Shown piece by piece: positions 35,418 to 44,868 of a stretch of 64,000 nt of DNA; within the stretch, counting starts at the first letter, position 1; every line of letters starts with the position of its first letter. The position numbers and the translations under genes were made by a program. The notes below the pieces were generated by a model, which saw only the letters and a program-made list of their open reading frames with translations, was not told where the DNA came from and ran no database searches. The DNA is from Agrobacterium rosae (GTDB taxonomy: Bacteria > Pseudomonadota > Alphaproteobacteria > Rhizobiales > Rhizobiaceae): assembly GCF_002915175.1 (NCBI RefSeq), contig NZ_NXEJ01000007.1, forward strand, positions 285 to 64,284, written 5' to 3'.

Positions 35418-36971
35418 CTAGTAGGCATTCTCGGATTTCAGCAGGCGGATCGGGGTCAGGACCAAAATTTTCAGATCGAGCCAGAGAGACCAGTTCTCAA
35501 TATAATAGAGGTCATGGGCCGTGCGGTTTTTGATCTTGTCGCCATGGTCGATTTCGCCGCGCCATCCGTTGATCTGGGCCCATCCGGTCACGCCGGGTTT
35601 AACCTTGTGACGTGCAAAATAATGCTCGACGACCTCGGTATATTTCAGATCTCCCGTCTGGGCATGCACGGCATGGGGGCGAGGACCGACTAAAGAGAGG
35701 TCTCCCGCAAGCACGTTGAACAGTTGCGGCAACTCATCGATAGACGACTTTCGCAGAAACCTGCCAACCGGTGTTACGCGAGGATCGTTTTTCGTAACGG
35801 CTTTCTTGGCGGTCGGGTCGCTCAACTCCGTGTACATCGAGCGAAACTTCCAGACATTGATCGTTTCGTTGTTGAAGCCGTGACGTTTCTGCTTGAAAAG
35901 AATCGGTCCCTTGGAAGTGCTCTTCACAGCGATGCCGGCACCCAACATGATCGGCCAGAGCAGGGCGATGCATATTACGCTGAACACAACATCGAAGACC
36001 CGCTTCGCGACCGAGTCCCAGTCCCGCAAAGGCTTGTCCATGACATCCAGCATCGGCACGCTACCGATGTGGGAATAGGAGCGGGGACGGAACCGCAGCT
36101 TATTGGCATGAGCGGCGATTCGAATATCGACAGGAAGCACCCAGAGTTGGCGAATAAGCTCCAATATGCGCGCTTCGGCGCTCATGGGAATGGAGATGAT
36201 CAACATATCGAGCTTGGTCAGGCGGGCGAATTCGACTAGTTCTGCGAAGGTACCCAGTTTCGGATAGCCGGCAACAACCTCTGGAGAGCGTGCGCTTTTA
36301 CGGTCGTCGAAAATACCGCAGATACGAATGTCGTTGTCATCGTGCTCGAGCGAACGGATCAGATCCTTCGCTGCCTGGCCGCCGCCGACGATCACTGCGC
36401 GACGTTCCATCACGCCGTTGCGGCCCCAGTGGCGCATCATCAGTTCAACGATAATCCGCTCAATCAGAAGGAAAACGACGCTCGCGCCATACCAGAGCCC
36501 CAAGTTCCGCCACGAATAGCTGTCTTCGGGTAGCAATGCCGCGGTGAGAAGAACGGTGAGCACGAAAGACGCCAGCAGCGAAGCCTGGATTCGAGGCATC
36601 GACGCCATGGAGCGGCGAAGGGTAGGGAGCTGATAGGTATCCGTGATTTGCAGCAGAATGGAGCAGAAGATGCTGTTACAGAAGCAGATTGCCAGCAGCG
36701 CCACGCGGGAGCCAAAGGCATCCGGCACTTCGAGGGCGTTGATGAGGATGCCAAGGATGGTCAAAATGACGAAGTCGAAAAGTCGTAACTGGCCAATGAC
36801 GATGTTGGGCGAGTGGCTGGTTGCGCGCAACTGATTGGCGACTTGAAGTGCCAAAGGGTTGAGCGTGACAGGTTCACGCTTCTTGGCGTTGCTGTCCTCG
36901 ATGCCGCGGGAAAGCTTTTTGCGCAAAGCGTCCAGATCGATAGGGGTGCTGTCGCCTCCGGCCTTACTCAT
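35418..36971 (-). CDS. Undecaprenyl-phosphate sugar phosphotransferase (initiating polyprenyl glycosyltransferase)
   Basis: 517 residues. N-terminal membrane helices (about residues 65-185), a nucleotide-binding-like central domain (ERRAVIVGGGQAAKDLIRSL near residue 190) and the C-terminal bacterial sugar transferase domain: KRVFDVVFSVICIALLWPIML, KQKRHGFNNETINVWKFRSM, SSIDELPQLFNVLAGDLSLVGPRP and KPGVTGWAQINGWRGE. It starts polysaccharide synthesis by moving a sugar-1-phosphate to undecaprenyl phosphate. It lies near a Wza-type export lipoprotein (37301) and a Wzc-like protein (38057), forming a small polysaccharide locus without its glycosyltransferases. The donor sugar cannot be told. Confidence 0.92.
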   Translation of the reverse strand: MSKAGGDSTPIDLDALRKKLSRGIEDSNAKKREPVTLNPLALQVANQLRATSHSPNIVIGQLRLFDFVILTILGILINALEVPDAFGSRVALLAICFCNSIFCSILLQITDTYQLPTLRRSMASMPRIQASLLASFVLTVLLTAALLPEDSYSWRNLGLWYGASVVFLLIERIIVELMMRHWGRNGVMERRAVIVGGGQAAKDLIRSLEHDDNDIRICGIFDDRKSARSPEVVAGYPKLGTFAELVEFARLTKLDMLIISIPMSAEARILELIRQLWVLPVDIRIAAHANKLRFRPRSYSHIGSVPMLDVMDKPLRDWDSVAKRVFDVVFSVICIALLWPIMLGAGIAVKSTSKGPILFKQKRHGFNNETINVWKFRSMYTELSDPTAKKAVTKNDPRVTPVGRFLRKSSIDELPQLFNVLAGDLSLVGPRPHAVHAQTGDLKYTEVVEHYFARHKVKPGVTGWAQINGWRGEIDHGDKIKNRTAHDLYYIENWSLWLDLKILVLTPIRLLKSENAY

Positions 36972-37300
36972 TCTGTGTTTCCGCGGTCTTCATGCAGGTG
37001 AGCATACAAAAAACTTACTAAGAAACGCTTAGGCCAAGAGACGCAAAGCGTCTCTTTTAATGCCAGCATTTCGTGTATATATGTCTTTTCTAAAACTCAC
37101 AATGGCCGTTTTTTGCGCAATCTGCAGATGTCGGACATTTCACAGACTAAGGGGGCGGGATACGCAATACTTGTTTACCCGCAGCCATGAGCAGTTTGAA
37201 AGCCGTGTCCATTGGACCGCGATGCTTCCAGACCGCAAACTTTATGTAGAATTCTTTTGAAGTGAGCCGCCTATATCAGATCGATGGATGATGTTGCGGT
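36972..37300. other. Intergenic region between sugar transferase and export gene
   Basis: 329 bases with no credible gene; a 66-codon frame at 37060-37260 lacks a ribosome binding site and family features. It holds the hairpin at 37037-37055 and AT-rich stretches (GTATATATG at 37074) that may include the promoter of the sugar transferase. Confidence 0.45.
37037..37059 (+). terminator. Hairpin in the sugar transferase leader
   Basis: Stem AGAGACGC (37037-37044) with GCGTCTCT (37048-37055), loop AAA, followed by TTTAA on the plus strand. No plus-strand gene ends here. It may be the 3' end of an untranslated plus-strand RNA, or on the minus strand a leader hairpin about 66 bases before the sugar transferase start. 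Confidence 0.45.
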
Positions 37301-37873
37301 TTAGAAGAAGCGTTCACGGACATAGATCGTGTCACCCGCAATGACCGGTGCCGATATGATGACTCTGCCTGTCAGCACATTGGCATTGATCTTTCGCGTG
37401 ATGTCCACATCGCGCTGATTGGCCCGAGACGTGAAGCCGCCTGCAATAGCGATGGCATTTTGCGCCGTCATGCCGGGTACATAGGAATATTGACCGGGTC
37501 TGCCGACTTCACCCATGACGAACACGGGACGGTAGCGATCAATCTCGATCGTCACGTCTGGATTTTTGAGGAAGCCCTGGCGCAGCTTCTGTGCAATGCC
37601 TGATTCCAGCTGGGCAACGGTCTTGCCGCGCGCCGCCACCTGCCCGACGAGCGGGAAGGCGACATAGCCAGCCTGATCGATCGTGTATGTATTGGTCAGG
37701 CCGGTCTGATCGAAAACATTGACGCGCAGACGGTCTCCGCTATCGAGCCGGTAGGGCTGAAGCGCTGCTTCGTTGAAGGTGCGGGGAGCGGGCTTGTAAG
37801 CCGAACAGCCTCCGAGCAACGTCGCAAGAGCAACGAGGAGTATGGATATCAAACGTGGGGCAGCGAACGTCAT
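37301..37873 (-). CDS. Polysaccharide export outer membrane lipoprotein (Wza/ExoF type)
   Basis: 190 residues. Lipoprotein signal with lipobox LLGGC, polysaccharide export (Poly_export) domain starting LDSGDRLRVNVFDQTGLT, then an SLBB-like domain (VFVMGEVGRPGQYSYVPGMTAQNAIAIAGGFT). Short compared with Wza of E. coli, normal for rhizobial paralogs. It forms or lines the outer-membrane exit channel. The start is uncertain: ATG at 37873 is used, but TTG at 37879 has GGAG five bases upstream and adds two residues. Confidence 0.9.
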   Translation of the reverse strand: MTFAAPRLISILLVALATLLGGCSAYKPAPRTFNEAALQPYRLDSGDRLRVNVFDQTGLTNTYTIDQAGYVAFPLVGQVAARGKTVAQLESGIAQKLRQGFLKNPDVTIEIDRYRPVFVMGEVGRPGQYSYVPGMTAQNAIAIAGGFTSRANQRDVDITRKINANVLTGRVIISAPVIAGDTIYVRERFF

Positions 37874-38056
37874 CCGCAATCATGCTCCAAAGACATTTCT
37901 TCAATCGGTTATCAGGCCTTCATGGTTAATGCCCGGTAAACAAATGAATTTTCGAAGTTGCTTTCATACGTTTTCGCATCGGCCGGCGTAGAGTTTAACG
38001 CTTGCGTTACCTCAGCGACGTAAAGTCATCATCAATACTGGTGTTGTCATTATCCA

Positions 38057-38710
38057 ATGAAACAGAGAAAAAATGTGAACAAAAACGCTCCTTACGCAGA
38101 TGATTTCGATGAAGCAACAGAAGAGCGCTTCAGCCTTTCTGTAAACGGCGTCGCGGATTTTCTCTCCATGCGCGGTGCAAAGCCGACCGTGGCTTTGCTT
38201 TCACCCAGTGGCGACGACGGATCGACGGCAAGTGTCATGCTGGCAAGGTCTATTGCTGAACTCGGCAGGTCGGTGGTGGTGGTCGACATGACCTCTTCCG
38301 GGTATCCCACGCAGTTGATGGCGCAGGAGGCCGGGCTTGCAGGCGTTTCGGATCTGCTCTTCGGCGAAACACCCTTTGGCGAAACGATCCATCACGATCG
38401 GCTTTCTAACGCCCACATCGTGCCGCAGGGCAAGGCGCAGCCTCTGCACACCATGCGAATCATCGAACGGCTCACGATGGTTCTGCATGCGCTCGCGGAT
38501 ACCTATGACACGGTTCTTCTGGAGTTCGGTTCGGCAGACATCGAAGGCGTGACGAAATTGTTGAAATATATCGACGCCGAAATCGTCTTGTCGCTGCCGG
38601 ATGGGGATAACCCGCTGGCAACTGAAACTCTGCTGGAGCTTCGTGCGCTCGGCTATGCCGACGTCGTCATGATGAGCGAATCATATTCGGGCGATAGAAC
38701 CGCCGCCTGA
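38057..38710 (+). CDS. Wzc/ExoP kinase-domain-like protein with degenerate P-loop
   Basis: 217 residues resembling only the cytoplasmic ATPase domain of Wzc-type tyrosine kinases. The expected Walker A (GxGKST) reads SPSGDDGSTAS at residues 49-59, so the lysine is missing. The Walker A' strand is present (SVVVVDMTSSG, 72-82) but the Walker B strand reads DTVLLEFGSAD without the usual IID. There is no C-terminal tyrosine cluster and no membrane domain. It is divergent from the Wza-type gene, so a non-enzymatic partner role in polysaccharide export is plausible. Inference only; it could be a relic. Confidence 0.65.
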   Translation: MKQRKNVNKNAPYADDFDEATEERFSLSVNGVADFLSMRGAKPTVALLSPSGDDGSTASVMLARSIAELGRSVVVVDMTSSGYPTQLMAQEAGLAGVSDLLFGETPFGETIHHDRLSNAHIVPQGKAQPLHTMRIIERLTMVLHALADTYDTVLLEFGSADIEGVTKLLKYIDAEIVLSLPDGDNPLATETLLELRALGYADVVMMSESYSGDRTAA

Positions 38711-38713
38711 CAT

Positions 38714-38926
38714 CTATTTCTGCTGTTTAGGGCCTGCCATCCATTTGATAACGAGCATGGCTGGCAAAATCCATAGCAGGCCGGAGCCCACGAAATAAAC
38801 CAGATGCACCCACCATGGCTGCGCGGCAAGGGCAGCCGATGCGAAGCTGGTCGCAACCACCGCATAAACCACCACCAGACAGATGATGATGATGGTGCCG
38901 ATGAATGATTTGAGGCGCGTGGGCAT
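38714..38926 (-). CDS. DUF2842 family membrane protein
   Basis: 70 residues with two membrane segments (IGTIIIICLVVVYAVVATS and VYFVGSGLLWILPAMLVIKWM) and the W-rich ending typical of DUF2842, a small alphaproteobacterial family of unknown role often found near heme A or cytochrome oxidase genes. Here it is divergent from ctaA. The start at 38926 (MPTRLKSFIGT) is family-like; a longer frame to 38977 is possible. It converges with the Wzc-like gene with three bases between stops. Confidence 0.82.
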   Translation of the reverse strand: MPTRLKSFIGTIIIICLVVVYAVVATSFASAALAAQPWWVHLVYFVGSGLLWILPAMLVIKWMAGPKQQK

Positions 38927-39073
38927 GCCGGTTTCCGTCTGCTGAATTGATCGAGACATTATACAGGCGCGACCCAATGCCGCAAAGCTTTATGCTGGAG
39001 GGAAGGGCTCTGAGGGCTTGTTTTGCACGATGCGTTGTTGCAAACCATCGCAAAGACTTGTGGAGTGTCAAGA

Positions 39074-40180
39074 ATGCAGGCGAACACGGTGGCTACGGCT
39101 GAAACCTCTGTCGAGCAGCGCCGGGTGGCGGCGTTGGCAAAGCAGGAAAAAGACCGTCGCCTTTTGCGCATCTGGCTGCGCGTCGTGCTGTTCACGCTGT
39201 TCTGTCTCGTGCTCGTGGGTGGCGCGACCCGACTAACAGAATCTGGCCTTTCCATCACCGAATGGAAGCCGATCCATGGTGCCATTCCGCCGCTTTCCGT
39301 TGCCGAATGGGAAGAGGAATTCCAGCTCTACAAGCGCATTCCGCAATATCAGGAAATCAACAAGGGCATGTCGCTGGGTGAGTTCAAGACCATCTTCTGG
39401 TGGGAATGGGCGCACCGTCTGTTGGCTCGCGCCATTGGTCTGATTTTTGCGCTGCCACTGGCCTATTTCTGGCTGACGGGGCGCGTTGAAAAGCGTTTGA
39501 GGCTGCCGCTGGTCGGCCTGCTCGCGCTCGGCGGCTTTCAGGGCTTCGTCGGCTGGTGGATGGTCTCATCCGGCCTCGTCAATCGCACGGATGTCTCGCA
39601 ATACCGTCTGGCCACCCATCTGACCATTGCCTGCCTGATCTTTGCCGGATGCATGTGGATTTTGCGCGGCCTGTCGCTTCACTCACCGCAGGCCGCGAAC
39701 GAGCAGCGGGGCAGGGGCTTCGCCGCATTGCTGGCCTGCCTCTGTCTATTTCAGATTTACCTCGGCGCACTGGTAGCCGGCCTGAATGCCGGACTTTCTT
39801 ACAACACCTGGCCATTGATGGATGGCTCCCTCGTGCCAGGCGACCTTTTCCTCCAGCAACCCTGGTGGATCAACATTTTCGAAAATCCAAAGACCGTTCA
39901 GTTCATACACCGCCTCGGTGCCTATATACTGTTCGCCGCGACGATATGGAACATGGTCCACCTGACCCGCACCCTGCCCAACACCCCCCACGCCCGCCGC
40001 TCCGTGTTGTTCTTCGTGCTGGTCTGCATTCAGGCGGGGCTTGGCATAACCACGCTGCTTATGCACGTCGATATACACGTCGCACTGGCACACCAGGGCA
40101 TGGCCCTGCTGGTTCTAGCCTTCGCCATCGCGCACTGGCGCGGTTTCGTTGGAGAGTATCCTGCGGCTGTTCAGGATTGA
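39074..40180 (+). CDS. ctaA: Heme A synthase (COX15/CtaA)
   Basis: 368 residues with eight membrane segments. Heme ligand histidines lie in WEWAHRLLARAIGL, RLATHLTIACLIF, FIHRLGAYILF and ALAHQGMALLVL, the four expected positions. It oxidises heme O to heme A for cytochrome aa3 oxidase in the inner membrane. LVLVGGATRLTESGLSITEWKPIHGAIPPL is the family signature. The ATG at 39074 has GGAGTG upstream; an in-frame TTG at 39023 is an unlikely start. Confidence 0.96.
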   Translation: MQANTVATAETSVEQRRVAALAKQEKDRRLLRIWLRVVLFTLFCLVLVGGATRLTESGLSITEWKPIHGAIPPLSVAEWEEEFQLYKRIPQYQEINKGMSLGEFKTIFWWEWAHRLLARAIGLIFALPLAYFWLTGRVEKRLRLPLVGLLALGGFQGFVGWWMVSSGLVNRTDVSQYRLATHLTIACLIFAGCMWILRGLSLHSPQAANEQRGRGFAALLACLCLFQIYLGALVAGLNAGLSYNTWPLMDGSLVPGDLFLQQPWWINIFENPKTVQFIHRLGAYILFAATIWNMVHLTRTLPNTPHARRSVLFFVLVCIQAGLGITTLLMHVDIHVALAHQGMALLVLAFAIAHWRGFVGEYPAAVQD

Positions 40181-40235
40181 TCTCGAATGATCTGAAGCGA
40201 CCGCCCCTCGGTTTTTTGGCAGCGAAGGTCCGACC

Positions 40236-40670
40236 ATGAATCTGATCGAAGAACGAGTGGCAATGGCGAGAGCCGGAACGAACCCCTTCGTCATTTCGCG
40301 GATGGCGTCCGGATGGCTCGTCATAGGAGACGTCCAGCCTCTGCCCGGTTACTGCCTCTTGCTCGCTGATCCCGTGGTCTTGAGCCTCAATGCTCTCATC
40401 CCGCAGGAACGAACGACATTTCTCAGCGATATGGCCTTGGCTGGCGACGCGTTACTCTATGTGACGAATTGCGCGAGAGTGAATTATGAGATTTGGGGAA
40501 ACTCCGAGCCTGCACTGCATGCGCACATCATGCCCCGTTACGAATCCGATGCCGAAGAAAAACGTCGTTTACCAGCGTGTATGGGGTACTCCTGGAGCGA
40601 TTCACCAAAATCGTTGGGAGATGACACGCTGGCTCTGATGGAGAAGGTGCGGGCGGTTTTCGGGAATTGA
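40236..40670 (+). CDS. HIT-like hydrolase with altered triad
   Basis: 144 residues of the histidine triad type: GYCLLLADPVVLSLNALIPQE near the start of the fold, and the motif PALHAHIMPRY. The canonical HxHxHxx reads His95-Ala-His97-Ile-Met99, so the third His is Met. HIT proteins hydrolyse or transfer nucleotides such as Ap4A. With one His missing, catalysis may be altered, as in some HIT-like branches. GAAGG lies eight bases before the ATG. Confidence 0.75.
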   Translation: MNLIEERVAMARAGTNPFVISRMASGWLVIGDVQPLPGYCLLLADPVVLSLNALIPQERTTFLSDMALAGDALLYVTNCARVNYEIWGNSEPALHAHIMPRYESDAEEKRRLPACMGYSWSDSPKSLGDDTLALMEKVRAVFGN

Positions 40671-40718
40671 CCTTGATAGCGCCCAGCAGTTTTTCACCAT
40701 CTAGGGATCGAGCGGTCT

Positions 40719-41579
40719 TTAAAGAAGGCTGGCTGCTACGTTGAAAAAAGCCAGTCTCTCACGGGCGTTCTCGTTGCTGAGGACCGTGTCTCCGTCTTCT
40801 AGCGACCAGCAAATAGACACACCGGCATGTGCAAGCGCATAGCGCAGTATTTTTTCCTCATCACAGCCGAGAGCATCGGCAAACAGCGAAACCAGTGTCG
40901 CAATGCGGGCAGGGCTGATGATCTCGCCAAATGCACCCAGCGGATTGCCGAAAACATTTGCGACCTCGTAAGCAGTATCACCGAGTAGGCCTTGCGGGTC
41001 GATGGCCAGCCAGCCGCGATCGTGACTAAAAATGATATTGTCGTGGTGTAGATCGCCGTGCAAAGGCCGAACATTCATCTGGTTCGAAAGCAAGTCTTCG
41101 GCAATGCTGGCGGCGTGACGCAACACAGGCGATAACTCATCGTTCGTCTCGCGCAAAGCCCGCTTGAACAGTGCCTCGAAATGTTTTCGAAGAGGCGTCA
41201 ATTCAGTTGCTGGACGAGGGCGATCTGAGTGAAGCTTTTTGAGCGTATCAACGATGATGGCATTGCTGGACATTTCGCCGTGGAGGACCCGGTACTCACG
41301 TAGGGTCATATTGCCCGCATCTTCCAAAAGGCAAATATGGTCGACGCGGTCGATTAATCGAACCACTCCATATCCTTCGCACCACTCCAGAAACGCCATG
41401 CCCGGTAGCTCACCCATGCCCTTTGGTTTCAAGGCTTTGACGATGGCGCTGGATGCGTCGGCGAGGGTGACGCGGTAGACAAGACTCGTGGGCGTATCGG
41501 CAATAAGAAAGGCGGAGGAGATGCTCCACCGCCTTGTGAGTTCAGCTGGAATAGGTGTCTTTGCCAAATTTTCGGTCAT
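40719..41579 (-). CDS. APH(6)/hydroxyurea phosphotransferase-like kinase
   Basis: 286 residues. Catalytic loop [13 protein letters not shown] and metal-binding [18 protein letters not shown] follow the aminoglycoside/streptomycin 6-kinase (APH_6_hur) family. The substrate is unknown; chromosomal members are not proven resistance genes. Its ATG overlaps the argC stop as ATGA, so it is coupled to arginine biosynthesis, which makes a metabolic substrate possible. That is inference. Confidence 0.82.
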   Translation of the reverse strand: MTENLAKTPIPAELTRRWSISSAFLIADTPTSLVYRVTLADASSAIVKALKPKGMGELPGMAFLEWCEGYGVVRLIDRVDHICLLEDAGNMTLREYRVLHGEMSSNAIIVDTLKKLHSDRPRPATELTPLRKHFEALFKRALRETNDELSPVLRHAASIAEDLLSNQMNVRPLHGDLHHDNIIFSHDRGWLAIDPQGLLGDTAYEVANVFGNPLGAFGEIISPARIATLVSLFADALGCDEEKILRYALAHAGVSICWSLEDGDTVLSNENARERLAFFNVAASLL

Positions 41580-42502
41580 GCCGAAAGCATGAGTTCCATG
41601 TTCTGGACTGCGGCACCTGACGCGCCTTTGCCGAGATTATCCAGCAGGGCGACCAGGTTGACGTGTTCGCCATTTCCGAACACGAAAAGCTTCATCGTGT
41701 CCTGATTGGCCAGTTCTTCGGCATCGATCCGTGAGAGCGACTTGCTGTCTTCAAGCGACACGACCTGCACGATGTTCTGCCCGGCGTAATGCTCGACCAG
41801 CGCGGCATGAATGGTCTCGACAGTAGCGCCTTCTTTCAGGTCTGCAAGGAACAGCGGCACCTGGACGATCATGCCCTGCGGGAAACGGCCGACGGATGGC
41901 GAGAACAGGGGCGAGCGGTCGAGTTGACCGTGGATTTTCATTTCCGGCACATGTTTGTGTTTCAGCGTCAGGCCGTAGAGGAAATTATTGGCGCTGATGG
42001 CGTCATCGCGGCTCTGGTCTTCCATCTGCGCAATCATCTGCTTGCCGCCGCCCGTGTAGCCGGAAACGGCATTTACGCTGACCGGATAACCATCCGGCAG
42101 AATGCCAGCGACGCGCAGCGGGCGGATAAGGCCGATGGCTCCCGTTGGGTAGCATCCCGGATTGGCAACGAAACGGGCGGAACGCACCTTCTCGGCCTGC
42201 GCCTTGTCCATTTCGGCAAAGCCGTATGCCCAGTCCTGATGGATCCGGTAAGCCGTGGAGGTATCGATGATGCGAACCTTGTTGTTGCCGGAGACCATGG
42301 TCACGGCTTCCTTGGAGGCGTTATCCGGCAGGCACAGGATAGAGATGTCCGCATTGTTGAGCATATCTTCCCGCATGGCCGCATTACGGCGCTCAGCCTC
42401 GGGAATGGACAGCAGTTCAATATCGCGGCGGTCGGCAAGGCGGGTGCGGATTTGCAAGCCTGTCGTGCCGTGTTCGCCGTCGATGAAGATTTTTGCTGTC
42501 AT
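41576..42502 (-). CDS. argC: N-acetyl-gamma-glutamyl-phosphate reductase, type 2
   Basis: 308 residues, the short ArgC form common in alphaproteobacteria. N-terminal [15 protein letters not shown] is the NADP-binding loop; catalytic cysteine in [19 protein letters not shown]. It reduces N-acetylglutamyl phosphate in arginine synthesis. ATG at 42502 is chosen with AAGGAC upstream; the frame to 42523 adds seven unlikely residues. ATGA overlap with the downstream kinase. Confidence 0.95.
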   Translation of the reverse strand: MTAKIFIDGEHGTTGLQIRTRLADRRDIELLSIPEAERRNAAMREDMLNNADISILCLPDNASKEAVTMVSGNNKVRIIDTSTAYRIHQDWAYGFAEMDKAQAEKVRSARFVANPGCYPTGAIGLIRPLRVAGILPDGYPVSVNAVSGYTGGGKQMIAQMEDQSRDDAISANNFLYGLTLKHKHVPEMKIHGQLDRSPLFSPSVGRFPQGMIVQVPLFLADLKEGATVETIHAALVEHYAGQNIVQVVSLEDSKSLSRIDAEELANQDTMKLFVFGNGEHVNLVALLDNLGKGASGAAVQNMELMLSA

Positions 42503-42850
42503 GTCCTTGTCCTGAATTATCAAGTGTTTACGGGAATACGCGGAATCATTTTGCCACGCCTCTGAATCGATCTCTCAACTTGCTCTCAGAAGCTGTAGCG
42601 CGCAGGCAAAGCATATACATTGCTACCGTTGCTCCGGCAATGGCGTTGATATGGGCAGGGTCGTAAGCGGGCCACCTGCGCCTCGCGGCCAACCGATAAT
42701 GGCTTAGCTGTAACAAAGTATGACGACGTTCTTATCGGTCGGAACGGTCGCCCTAAGAAACTAAGACTCCGCAGCAACGCTGTTGTTATCAAGCAACAAA
42801 AAAGGCGGAGCCGAAGCTCCGCCTTTTCGAGTTCTGTCGTCTGTAAGCGA
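42503..42850. other. Intergenic region argC-rpsI
   Basis: 348 bases containing the rpsI terminator and the presumed argC promoter. No ORF with a ribosome binding site was found. Confidence 0.4.
42796..42827 (-). terminator. Intrinsic terminator of rplM-rpsI
   Basis: Perfect 12-bp stem AAAAGGCGGAGC (42800-42811) with GCTCCGCCTTTT (42816-42827), a four-base loop, and a T-run on the minus strand (plus-strand A-run at 42798-42803). Confidence 0.92.
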
Positions 42851-43318
42851 TTAACGCTTGGAGAACTGGAACGAACGGCGAGCCTTGGCCTTACCGTACT
42901 TCTTACGTTCAACAACACGGCTGTCGCGGGTCAGGAAGCCACCCTTCTTCAGAACGCCGCGGAGTGCTGGTTCGAAGTAGGTGAGAGCCTTGGAGACGCC
43001 GTGACGAACTGCACCGGCCTGACCGGAGAGACCACCACCGGCAACAGTTGCGATGATGTCGAACTGGCCAGCGCGTGCTGCAGCGATCAAAGGCTGCTGC
43101 AGGATCATCTGTAGAACCGGACGTGCAAAATATGCAGAGAAGTCGCGGCCGTTGATGATGATCTTGCCGGAGCCGGCCTTGATCCATACGCGTGCAACGG
43201 CGTTCTTGCGCTTACCGGTCGCGTAGGAGCGGCCGAGTGTGTCAACCTTGCGGACGTGCACGGGAGCCGAAGCTTCCGATGCCGGGGCGAGGTCTTTCAG
43301 GGAGGAAAGATCGGCCAT
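42851..43318 (-). CDS. rpsI: 30S ribosomal protein S9
   Basis: 155 residues. The conserved body is [26 protein letters not shown], and the end [16 protein letters not shown] reaches the P-site tRNA. The N-terminal 25 residues are an Ala/Ser-rich extension as in other alphaproteobacteria. It follows rplM by two bases on the same transcript. Confidence 0.97.
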   Translation of the reverse strand: MADLSSLKDLAPASEASAPVHVRKVDTLGRSYATGKRKNAVARVWIKAGSGKIIINGRDFSAYFARPVLQMILQQPLIAAARAGQFDIIATVAGGGLSGQAGAVRHGVSKALTYFEPALRGVLKKGGFLTRDSRVVERKKYGKAKARRSFQFSKR

Positions 43319-43320
43319 TA

Positions 43321-43785
43321 TCAGGCGCTCCTTACGTTCTTGCTGTTCAGCGTTGCCACTTCAAGAACGGCAGGCTGCTGTGCTTCATGCGGGTGGTTCG
43401 AACCAGCGTAAACGCGAAGGTTCTTCATCTGGCGACGACCAAGAGGACCACGGGGAATCATACGCTCGATTGCCTTTTCGAGAACGCGCTCCGGGAAGCG
43501 GCCTTCGATGATCTGGCGAACGGTACGTTCCTTGATGCCACCTGGGTAACCAGTGTGCCAGTAGTACTTCTTGTCGGAATATTTCTTGCCGGTGAAGACA
43601 ACCTTTTCCGCATTGATGATAATGACGTTGTCGCCATCATCTACGTGCGGTGTGTATGTTGCCTTGTGCTTGCCGCGCAGGCGGGTTGCAACAACAGTGG
43701 CGAGGCGACCAACAACGAGGCCTTCGGCGTCGATGATGATCCACTTCTTCTCCACCTCAGCAGGCTTCTGAACGAAAGTAGACAT
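43321..43785 (-). CDS. rplM: 50S ribosomal protein L13
   Basis: 154 residues with [18 protein letters not shown] at the start and the signature [21 protein letters not shown]13 is an early 50S assembly protein. First gene of the rplM-rpsI operon with a clear promoter upstream (43911-43939). Confidence 0.97.
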   Translation of the reverse strand: MSTFVQKPAEVEKKWIIIDAEGLVVGRLATVVATRLRGKHKATYTPHVDDGDNVIIINAEKVVFTGKKYSDKKYYWHTGYPGGIKERTVRQIIEGRFPERVLEKAIERMIPRGPLGRRQMKNLRVYAGSNHPHEAQQPAVLEVATLNSKNVRSA

Positions 43786-43910
43786 TCTTTTAACTTTCTC
43801 TAGGACCCGTCACACTCAAGCTGAGCACGCAGGCGTTTTTTGTTGCTTAAGGCTGAGCGCATGCGCGCAGCCGGAATGACCGTATTTCCGGGGAAATTCT
43901 GTCTGGCGCG

Positions 43911-43939
43911 CTTATAGGCGGTCGATGAAACTGCGTCAA
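43911..43939 (-). promoter_or_regulatory. Promoter of rplM-rpsI
   Basis: On the minus strand TTGACG (43939-43934), 17-base spacer, TATAAG (43916-43911). One of the best sigma70-type promoters in the window. It implies a leader of roughly 120 bases before rplM. Confidence 0.75.
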
Positions 43940-44031
43940 CGGGTGTAAAAAGAGCACCTGCAAAAATTAACATTTAAAAACAATGACTTATTTATGTGGT
44001 TTCATGATACCACAATAAAATACCATCAAAA

Positions 44032-44868
44032 TCAGCCAAGACGCATGATCAGAACGCCCAGAGCGATGATGGCACCAGCAATATAGCGCCAGATACTGGC
44101 CTTTTCCTTGAGGATGAGAACCGAAATAATGATGGCGAAAAGGATGGATGTTTCCCGCAAGGCCGCAACCACCGCAACGGGCGCTTTCGTCATGGCCCAC
44201 AGCGCCAGGCCGTAGGACAGGATAGACCCAGCGCCGCCCGCAAGCCCACGCCACCAGTGGCGGCGCACATGTGTCGACACCGGTGCCCAGCCCCTCTGAT
44301 AAAGCGCCCAGGAAAATAAGAGGAGGGGCGGCAAAAGTGACATCCACAGCGTATAGGAAATGGCGCTGGTTGAAAGCCGTGCGCCGACGCCATCCACAAA
44401 GGTATAACCCGCGATGACCACGGCATTGGCGAGGGCGAGCAAGATCGCGTGTCTGCCGCCATGGCGGGCTTCAAAAGCAAGGGTCAAAATACCAGCGGAG
44501 ATGACGGCTATTCCGCCTATCGCGGCGGGGCTGAGAGCTTCGCCTAAGAAGAGATTACTGCTGGCGGCGACGATGAGAGGCGCGACCCCGCGCATGATGG
44601 GGTAGACGAGGCCGATATCCCCGACCGTATAAGCCGCCGCAACAAGCCGGAAATAAGCGAATTGCAATATGGCTGAAACAATGAGGAACGGCAGGGCCAC
44701 GGTGCCGGGCAGCGGCAGGAATGGCAAGAACGGAATGGAACAGGCAGCAGCGCCAGCGGCAACCAAGGTTGCGTCCAGCGCTTTATCCGTCCCGGATTTA
44801 ACAAGTGCATTCCAACTGGCGTGCAGAACGGCACCCAGCAAAACGAGCAACAATACTTCAATCGGCAC
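44032..44868 (-). CDS. EamA/DMT family transporter
   Basis: 278 residues, ten membrane segments in two EamA repeats. First repeat contains LLLVLLGAVLHASWNALVKSG; second contains LALWAMTKAPVAVVAALRETSILFAIIISVLILKE. Probably an inner-membrane exporter of small metabolites; the substrate is unknown. It begins with GTG at 44868. Confidence 0.88.
   Translation of the reverse strand: MPIEVLLLVLLGAVLHASWNALVKSGTDKALDATLVAAGAAACSIPFLPFLPLPGTVALPFLIVSAILQFAYFRLVAAAYTVGDIGLVYPIMRGVAPLIVAASSNLFLGEALSPAAIGGIAVISAGILTLAFEARHGGRHAILLALANAVVIAGYTFVDGVGARLSTSAISYTLWMSLLPPLLLFSWALYQRGWAPVSTHVRRHWWRGLAGGAGSILSYGLALWAMTKAPVAVVAALRETSILFAIIISVLILKEKASIWRYIAGAIIALGVLIMRLG

Noticed and set aside
37060-37260. 66-codon frame between sugar transferase and export gene
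   Set aside because: No ribosome binding site, irregular composition and no family features.
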